Of a stretch of 54,129 nucleotides of DNA, positions 49,573 through 54,129 are shown one piece after another. This DNA comes from Planctomycetota bacterium (GTDB lineage Bacteria; Planctomycetota; Planctomycetia; Pirellulales; Pirellulaceae). The stretch lies in the NCBI GenBank assembly GCA_027622275.1, contig JAQBZB010000021.1, positions 1 through 54,129 of the forward strand, given 5' to 3'. The notes below the pieces were generated by a model that saw only the letters and a list, made by a program, of their open reading frames with translations, made no database searches and was not told the DNA's origin. The position numbers were made by a program, and so were the translations under genes. Numbering within the stretch: position 1 is the first letter of the stretch; every line of letters begins with the position of its first letter.

Positions 49573-50111
49573 TGCTCTCCGCATGGTATTTACTTTGTCA
49601 GATCGGGCGCGACCAACCATCCTTGACGCTCTGGACCCGCGGCTGAACTCTCAGAATCCCTTCGAGATGGCTACCGTATAGCCGGATTCCGGTCGCAACG
49701 GCGTCCTGTTCGTCCGACGCAGTCACGCGGCCGAGAAAATGATTCGCGGCGAATACATCCCACTCGTTGTTGGGCTCGGTGTTGTTGACCATGCGTGCGG
49801 AACTCCGTTGCTGATGGTTGCGGGAGATTGCCGTACGATGGCCTTCCAAGGCCGTCGTGAAGTAATCGACGGCCTTGGAAGGCCATCGTACAAAAGCGTC
49901 AACGCCATCCACGCAAAGCATCAATGTTCGACAGCACGAGAATAGTCGTCGATCGGCCCGCTGGCAATCATGCTTGCCCGCTGTGCAGTGGACAAATGCA
50001 CAAGTAAGTACGCGGCGGCAGGCCTCCCGATTCGCGTTCGACGAGGTGCCTGGTTACGATGAGGCCCGATTAGTTTGCAACCTTGCATCGTTCAACGAGT
50101 AGAGGAACACC
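49573..50111. other. Gap without a recognisable gene
   Basis: No credible gene is seen in this 539-nt stretch before the sulfatase. A minus-strand frame at 49598-49924 reads through the palindromic repeat and has no family resemblance. A palindrome lies at 49833-49891. The remainder shows neither promoter nor RNA structure that I can support. Confidence 0.4.
49833..49891. repeat. Palindromic repeat, perfect 25-bp arms, 'GTACGATGGCC' family
   Basis: The left arm 49833-49857 and right arm 49867-49891 are exact reverse complements starting 'GTACGATGGCCTTCC', with a 9-nt loop. It is a sister of 7168-7240. Confidence 0.9.
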
Positions 50112-51641
50112 ATGCGACATCCGGATTGGATACAAATAGTTGCGAAACGTGCCGCCCTCGTCGTGATCGCACTCGTCATGGCACCCGTCTGCCTCGCCGC
50201 CGAAGCATCGAATCGCCCGAATATCGTCTTCATCCTCGCCGACGACTTAGGGAGCGGTGATCTGGGGTGTTACAACTCGAATTCGAAGATTCCAACACCG
50301 GCGTTCGACGAGTTGGCGGCCGGCGGGATGCGATTTACGGACGCACATACGCCATCATCGGTTTGCAGTCCGACGCGCTACGGCGTGTTGACCGGCAGAT
50401 ATGCTTGGCGTTCGCGATTGAAGCAGGGTGTGTTGTGGGGTTACTCGCGAAGCTTGATCGAGCCAGGCCGCACGACCGTCGCGAGTCTGCTGAAACAGCA
50501 GGGTTATACAACCGCTTGCGTCGGCAAATGGCACCTCGGCTTTCAGACGCCCGATCTGGCTGCCAAGGACTTGCCGCCCGCGAGCGCGGTCTTGCCCGAG
50601 AATCATCCGCACGCCGTCGACTATGCCAAGCCGTTGCTTCCCGGACCCAACACGGTGGGGTTTGATTACTTCTTCGGGATTCCGTCGTCTCTCGACATGG
50701 AGCCGTATGTCTATGTCGAAAACGATCGGCCGTTGGAGCAACCCACGGAGACCATCGCCAAGTCCGAGCATCGCCGCAACGGCGGCGGTGGATTTTGGCG
50801 AGGCGGCCCGATCGCGCCTTCGTTCAAGCACATCGATGTGTTACCGACGATCACCGCGAAGGCGACCGCCTGGATTGGCGAGCAGTCAGCCGACAAGCCT
50901 TTCTTTCTCTACTTCCCACTGAACGCTCCTCACACCCCGTGGCTGCCGACCGACGAGTTTCGAGGCAAATCGCAAGCGGGCTACTACGGCGATTTTGTGA
51001 CGCAAGTGGATTGGGTGGTTCGGCAAGTGATGAACTCGCTGGACGAACATGGATTCGACGACAACACGCTGCTGATCGTGACCAGCGATAACGGTTCGCA
51101 CTGGCCCGTTGGTGATATCGAGAAGTGGCAGCACGCCGCGAACTTGCACTATCGCGGCCAGAAGGCAGACATCTGGGAAGGTGGCCATCACGTTCCGTTC
51201 ATCGCCCGCTGGCCCGGCAAAATCAAGGCTGGCTCGCAAAGCAGCGAGACGATCTGTCTGACCGATCTCATGGCGACCGCGGCGGCTGTCTCCGATGTTA
51301 CAGTCCCGGACGATGCTGGAGAAGACAGCTTCAACTTGCTTCCCGCCTTGCTTGGCCAGCCGCTCGACAAGCCGATCCGTGAAGCGACCGTTCATCATTC
51401 GATGAACGGAACATTCTCCATCCGCTCCGGCGATTGGAAGCTCGTCGCGGATAATCTGGGGTCAGGTGGATTCACGGCCCCGAGAGTCGTGAAACCGGAA
51501 GCCGGGGGTCCCGGAGGTCAATTGTACAACCTGGCGGATGATCCCACGGAGGCCACCAACGTCTGGATCGAATATCCCGACATCGTCGCGCGACTTAGCG
51601 CGCGGCTGACGAAACTACAGGCAGCGGGGCGCAGTCGATAA
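50112..51641 (+). CDS. Secreted sulfatase (arylsulfatase A type)
   Basis: A 509-residue sulfatase with a Sec signal peptide ('ALVVIALVMAPVCLAAEA') and GAGG 7 nt before the ATG. The metal site 'ILADDLGSGD' carries the two Asp residues. The formylglycine motif C85-S-P-T-R89 is of the cysteine type, to be matured by an FGE. 'GKWHLG', 'DNGSHWP' (metal D-N) and 'HVPFIARWPGKI' complete the active site. It hydrolyses a sulfate ester, likely on algal or other sulfated polysaccharide. The substrate class cannot be assigned. Planctomycetes carry many such enzymes. Confidence 0.93.
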   Translation: MRHPDWIQIVAKRAALVVIALVMAPVCLAAEASNRPNIVFILADDLGSGDLGCYNSNSKIPTPAFDELAAGGMRFTDAHTPSSVCSPTRYGVLTGRYAWRSRLKQGVLWGYSRSLIEPGRTTVASLLKQQGYTTACVGKWHLGFQTPDLAAKDLPPASAVLPENHPHAVDYAKPLLPGPNTVGFDYFFGIPSSLDMEPYVYVENDRPLEQPTETIAKSEHRRNGGGGFWRGGPIAPSFKHIDVLPTITAKATAWIGEQSADKPFFLYFPLNAPHTPWLPTDEFRGKSQAGYYGDFVTQVDWVVRQVMNSLDEHGFDDNTLLIVTSDNGSHWPVGDIEKWQHAANLHYRGQKADIWEGGHHVPFIARWPGKIKAGSQSSETICLTDLMATAAAVSDVTVPDDAGEDSFNLLPALLGQPLDKPIREATVHHSMNGTFSIRSGDWKLVADNLGSGGFTAPRVVKPEAGGPGGQLYNLADDPTEATNVWIEYPDIVARLSARLTKLQAAGRSR

Positions 51642-51764
51642 CGTGGCGTAAGGCGCTGCAAAACGTTTTAGCGGAACGGCGCAAGACGTCCGGTACCGAG
51701 CAATCGGAGGGCTTGCGCCCTACCGCTACTTCTCAATGCGGTAGGTAATTGTTACGCACTGCCT

Positions 51765-51880
51765 AATCGGCCCCCGCCGCGCAGCGGCTTTCCCTGTCTC
51801 GAATCAGAACGACGCGGGGGAAACAAAAGCGGCTTCGCCGCGGACCAAAGCTGTGACAAGTCACAGCACTCCAAATACTC
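51765..51880. repeat. Second copy of the hairpin-concatemer element
   Basis: The reverse complement of this stretch matches 4795-4921 over its outer part: 'TTTGGAGTGCTGTGAC', 'GTCACAGCTTTGGTCCGCGG' and 'GAAGCCGCTTT', with the same hairpins TGTGAC/GTCACA, GCGGC-TTC-GCCGC and GCCGC-GCA-GCGGC. The left terminal inverted repeat is not recognisable here. It is intergenic, between the sulfatase and the NACHT gene, along with a shorter 'GGCGCAAG' / 'CTTGCGCC' pair near 51672-51733. Confidence 0.7.
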
Positions 51881-51971
51881 GCGGTATAGCCTATGGCAAC
51901 TGACTGGCGACGTTGCGATAATCGCACGGACTTGTAGTTCGCAATTCTCCCACGCAGGGCGGCTTCGCAAC

Positions 51972-53255
51972 ATGGATTACAAAGCCTTTGTCTCGTCGAC
52001 CGCCAAGGATCTGCTGCCGCATCGCGCGCACGTGATTCAGGAACTGCGGCGAGCGGGCTTTCACGTCGATCCGATGGAGGACTGGCCGGCGAGTGCGGAC
52101 GAGCCGAAGAAATTCTCGCAGGAGCGGCTGGACGGCTGTCATCTTTGCGTGTTGCTCATCGCCCGCCGGCGCGGATTCGTGCCGCCGGGCGAGGAGCACA
52201 GCATCACGCAACTGGAATATCGCGAGGCCCTCCGGCTCAAGATCGACGTGCTCCCCTACTTACTCGACGATGCCGAGACAGACTGGCCGGCCGAGTTCGA
52301 CGAACGCCACGCGGACGACAAGCTCGCGGCGTGGCGGGCTGAGGTTGAAACGCGGTACGGCCGCGAGCTATTCACCAAGCACCCCGCCTCGATCGGCATC
52401 GGCTCGGCGCTGGCGCGGTGGGTGCGGGAAGACGGCTTCAAAGTCGCGCTCGGGCGTTATCTGCAACTCGTCGAGCGCGAGCACGGAGTCATTCGCTTCG
52501 TGAGTCTGCCGAGGCTGGAGGACAACGCGAACGCGCCGATCCAGCGGCTGTACGTGGAGCCGGCGGTCGCGCCGCGCTGGGTCTCGCCGGACGTGGACCC
52601 GCAGGAGTGGCCCGCGACCCAGCCACTGCTCGACGCCGTGGCCGAGCACAAGCGGCTGGTCCTCTTGGGCGATCCGGGCAGCGGCAAGAGCACGCTCGTC
52701 AGTTGGATCGCCTGGCAGCTTGCCCGGCATCACCACGACGGCACGAGCCTCTGGACCGAGCGACTCGGCCGGCTCGTCCCGCTGCCGATGATCCTCCACG
52801 ATCTAGGCATCGGCCCCGGCGTGACCTGGGACAAGCTGCTCGACGCCTTCACCCAACAGCCGATGGGCAAGCTGCTCACGCTCACCAACCTGCGGAAGCT
52901 GTTGCGCGATGGCCAGGCCATGATCGTGCTCGACGGGCTCGACGAGATTGGCAGTCCGGCTGTGAGACGCGATTTGCATGAAGCGTCGCTCACTGGAATC
53001 AACAAATACAAGACCTGTCGGTGGCTGCTCACATCGCGAGTTGTGGGTTACGACGAGGTGCGGTTTCACGCGCAACCAAGTTCATATGTTTTCGGAATGA
53101 TATACTTGACAAACCCACTCCGGGCCGGTAAAATGCGGGTATCAACACAAGGAACCCGACCATGCCGAGCAAGTACCAACGCAAAAACAACAGCGGATAC
53201 AAACCGACCGGACGCAAGGCACAGCCGACCGGCACCGACGCTGATCTTAACCTGA
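51972..53255 (+). CDS. DUF4062-NACHT NTPase, truncated by IS1595 insertion
   Basis: About 365 residues of native sequence are followed by foreign codons from an insertion sequence. Residues 1-~130 are DUF4062 ('YKAFVSSTAKDLLPHRAHVIQELRRAGF', 'CVLLIARRRGFVPPGEEHSITQLEYREAL'), a domain also in STAND-type proteins. The NACHT/STAND ATPase follows with Walker A G233-DPGSGKST241, Walker B 'AMIVLDGLDEIG' (D321, D324-E325) and sensor 'LLTSRVVGYDEV' (R356). Homologous sequence ends about 'RFHA' near 53070, and the C-terminal sensor part is missing. Such proteins include known antiphage STAND NTPases. It is probably inactive unless the remainder lies beyond the element. Confidence 0.78.
   Translation: MDYKAFVSSTAKDLLPHRAHVIQELRRAGFHVDPMEDWPASADEPKKFSQERLDGCHLCVLLIARRRGFVPPGEEHSITQLEYREALRLKIDVLPYLLDDAETDWPAEFDERHADDKLAAWRAEVETRYGRELFTKHPASIGIGSALARWVREDGFKVALGRYLQLVEREHGVIRFVSLPRLEDNANAPIQRLYVEPAVAPRWVSPDVDPQEWPATQPLLDAVAEHKRLVLLGDPGSGKSTLVSWIAWQLARHHHDGTSLWTERLGRLVPLPMILHDLGIGPGVTWDKLLDAFTQQPMGKLLTLTNLRKLLRDGQAMIVLDGLDEIGSPAVRRDLHEASLTGINKYKTCRWLLTSRVVGYDEVRFHAQPSSYVFGMIYLTNPLRAGKMRVSTQGTRPCRASTNAKTTADTNRPDARHSRPAPTLILT
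53106..53134 (+). promoter_or_regulatory. Promoter inside the IS1595 left end
   Basis: -35 TTGACA (53106-53111), 17-nt spacer, -10 TAAAAT (53129-53134), leading to the transposase start at 53162 after about 28 nt. It sits within the element, so transcription also reaches the disrupted gene's downstream part. Confidence 0.6.
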
Positions 53256-54129
53256 ATTCGATGCTCCCGCTATTCACGGACGAAGACAAGGCCCGCGAGT
53301 TCATCGAGTCGAAGCGGTGGCCTGATGGCCCTAACTGCCCGCATTGCGGCGAAATGGACCCGTACAAGCTGGAAGGCAAGGCCGACAGTAAGAAGCCCGT
53401 CCGCAAGGGTGTCTACAAGTGCCGAGGATGCCGCAAGCAATTCACGGTTCGCATTGGCTCGATCTTTGAAGAGTCGAAGCTTCCGCTCCGCAAATGGCTG
53501 ATGGCAATTCACCTGATGACCAGTTCAAAGAAAGGCGTCTCGTCTCACCAGATCGCTCGCGAAGTCGACATCACGCAAAAGTCGGCGTGGTTTCTTTGCC
53601 ATCGAATTCGCGAAGCGATGAAGCTCGAACCAATGGCGGGGATGCTTGAAGGGGCTGTAGAAATCGACGAAACGTACGTTGGCGGCAAGCCTCGTGACAA
53701 GGGACCTCACAACAAGCGAGGCCGCGGAACGTCAAAAAAGCCGGTGGTCGCACTCGTCGAACGTGACGGGCGCGTGCGATCGTTTCCGGTTGACCACGTC
53801 GATAGCGCGACGCTTCATGGTGCTGCTAAGAAGCACGTTGCCGAGAACGCTACGATCTTCACTGACGAGCTGAATGTCTACAGAGGCATCGACAAGCACT
53901 TCGCAGGGCATTACACGATCAAGCACAAGGCCAAAGTCTATGTGATGGTCGCCCCCGATGGTACGCCAGTTACCACGAACACGGTCGAAAGCTACTTCGC
54001 TTTGCTAAAGCGTGGTTACTACGGTATCTTTCACCACTACAGCGAAGACCACATGCACCGCTACTGCAACGAGTTCTCATTCCGCTGGGACCATCGAAAG
54101 GTCAGTGATGGCGAGCGGATGGTTGCAGC
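53162..54129 (+). CDS. IS1595 family transposase, 3' end off the window
   Basis: 322 codons are open to the right edge without a stop. The start is ATG 53162 with AAGGA about 10 nt upstream. N-terminal zinc ribbon 'CPHCG' and 'CRGCRKQF' precede a helix-turn-helix ('GVSSHQIAREVDITQKSAWFLCHRI'). The DDE catalytic residues are D169 ('EIDETYVGGK'), D235 ('FTDELNVYRG') and E276 ('NTVESYFALLKRGYYG'), in the IS1595/ISXO2 order. The region beyond 54129 should hold only a few more residues. It moves by cut-and-paste with DDE chemistry. Confidence 0.93.
   Translation, partial: MPSKYQRKNNSGYKPTGRKAQPTGTDADLNLNSMLPLFTDEDKAREFIESKRWPDGPNCPHCGEMDPYKLEGKADSKKPVRKGVYKCRGCRKQFTVRIGSIFEESKLPLRKWLMAIHLMTSSKKGVSSHQIAREVDITQKSAWFLCHRIREAMKLEPMAGMLEGAVEIDETYVGGKPRDKGPHNKRGRGTSKKPVVALVERDGRVRSFPVDHVDSATLHGAAKKHVAENATIFTDELNVYRGIDKHFAGHYTIKHKAKVYVMVAPDGTPVTTNTVESYFALLKRGYYGIFHHYSEDHMHRYCNEFSFRWDHRKVSDGERMVA

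Larger units (their letters stand above)
53090..54129 (+). mobile_element. IS1595-family insertion sequence, right part off the window
   Basis: The element begins somewhere between about 53070 and 53105, where homology of the NACHT gene stops, and continues past the window. The exact terminal inverted repeat and target duplication cannot be set because the right end is absent. It contains its own promoter and one transposase gene. Confidence 0.75.

Noticed and set aside
49427-49681. An 84-codon plus-strand frame in the riboswitch transcript
   Set aside because: It runs through the perfect intrinsic terminator at 49529-49571, so it would not be transcribed in full.
49598-49924. A 108-codon minus-strand frame upstream of the sulfatase
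   Set aside because: It crosses a palindromic repeat and has no recognisable domain or ribosome site; codon use does not stand out.

Overview
The window is GC-rich chromosomal DNA that looks planctomycete (Pirellulales-like or a near relative). The indicators are family content: a DUF1559 pseudopilin, two DUF1501 proteins with Tat-like N-termini, two DUF1080 proteins, an FGE-type sulfatase, many lipoproteins and zinc-ribbon membrane proteins, a TadG-like operon, and abundant short palindromic repeats between and sometimes inside genes. This assignment rests on recognised families, not on a marker-gene tree.

Layout. 1-5.7 kb: a secreted surface protein cut by the left edge, a small exported protein, a DUF1559 pseudopilin, and a sulfotransferase joined to a DUF6065 domain through a repeat element. 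5.8-9.1 kb: a polyprenyl-type glycosyltransferase, a repeat-rich gap, a broken transposase-like gene and a DUF1080 protein. 9.2-16.8 kb: a lipoprotein, a small protein, xerC, a DUF309 protein, an SDR, a GGQ release-factor-like protein, rimO, pgsA and a CPBP protease. 16.9-22.7 kb: a Gfo/Idh oxidoreductase with a TIM-barrel isomerase, gap, an ECF-like sigma/anti-sigma pair and another DUF1080 protein. 23-33.4 kb: a zinc-ribbon membrane protein, an HD phosphohydrolase coupled to an SDR, a HigBA-like toxin-antitoxin pair, a DUF1501 protein, a small protein/aspartic protease pair, a periplasmic binding protein, a metallopeptidase-like lipoprotein, glyA and a response regulator. 33.6-46.3 kb: a deiodinase-like gene with an in-frame UGA, a zinc-ribbon membrane protein, gyrA overlapping gmd-rmd-ugd, a BNR-repeat lipoprotein with an in-frame UGA, and DUF1501. 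46.3-49.6 kb: a TadG-like operon and two cyclic-di-GMP-I riboswitches. 50.1 kb to the end: a sulfatase and a DUF4062-NACHT NTPase gene interrupted by an IS1595-family element that runs off the right edge.

Strongest observations. (1) Two genes (33579-35003 minus and 42962-44290 plus) each carry one in-frame UGA at a position where I expect cysteine in the family. Both have a SECIS-like hairpin at bacterial spacing downstream, so both are candidate selenoproteins. The first carries a FG-x-x-T-U-P-P-F motif like iodothyronine deiodinases. (2) Two c-di-GMP-I (GEMM) aptamers point away from each other. One precedes the TadG-like operon. The other sits between a TTGACA promoter and an intrinsic terminator on a transcript of roughly 415 nt with no recognisable protein. 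(3) Palindromic repeats supply gene parts: a stop codon, a start codon with Shine-Dalgarno sequence, and an in-frame linker between two enzyme domains. (4) An anti-sigma factor carries two CXXCH heme-binding-type motifs beyond its membrane helix.
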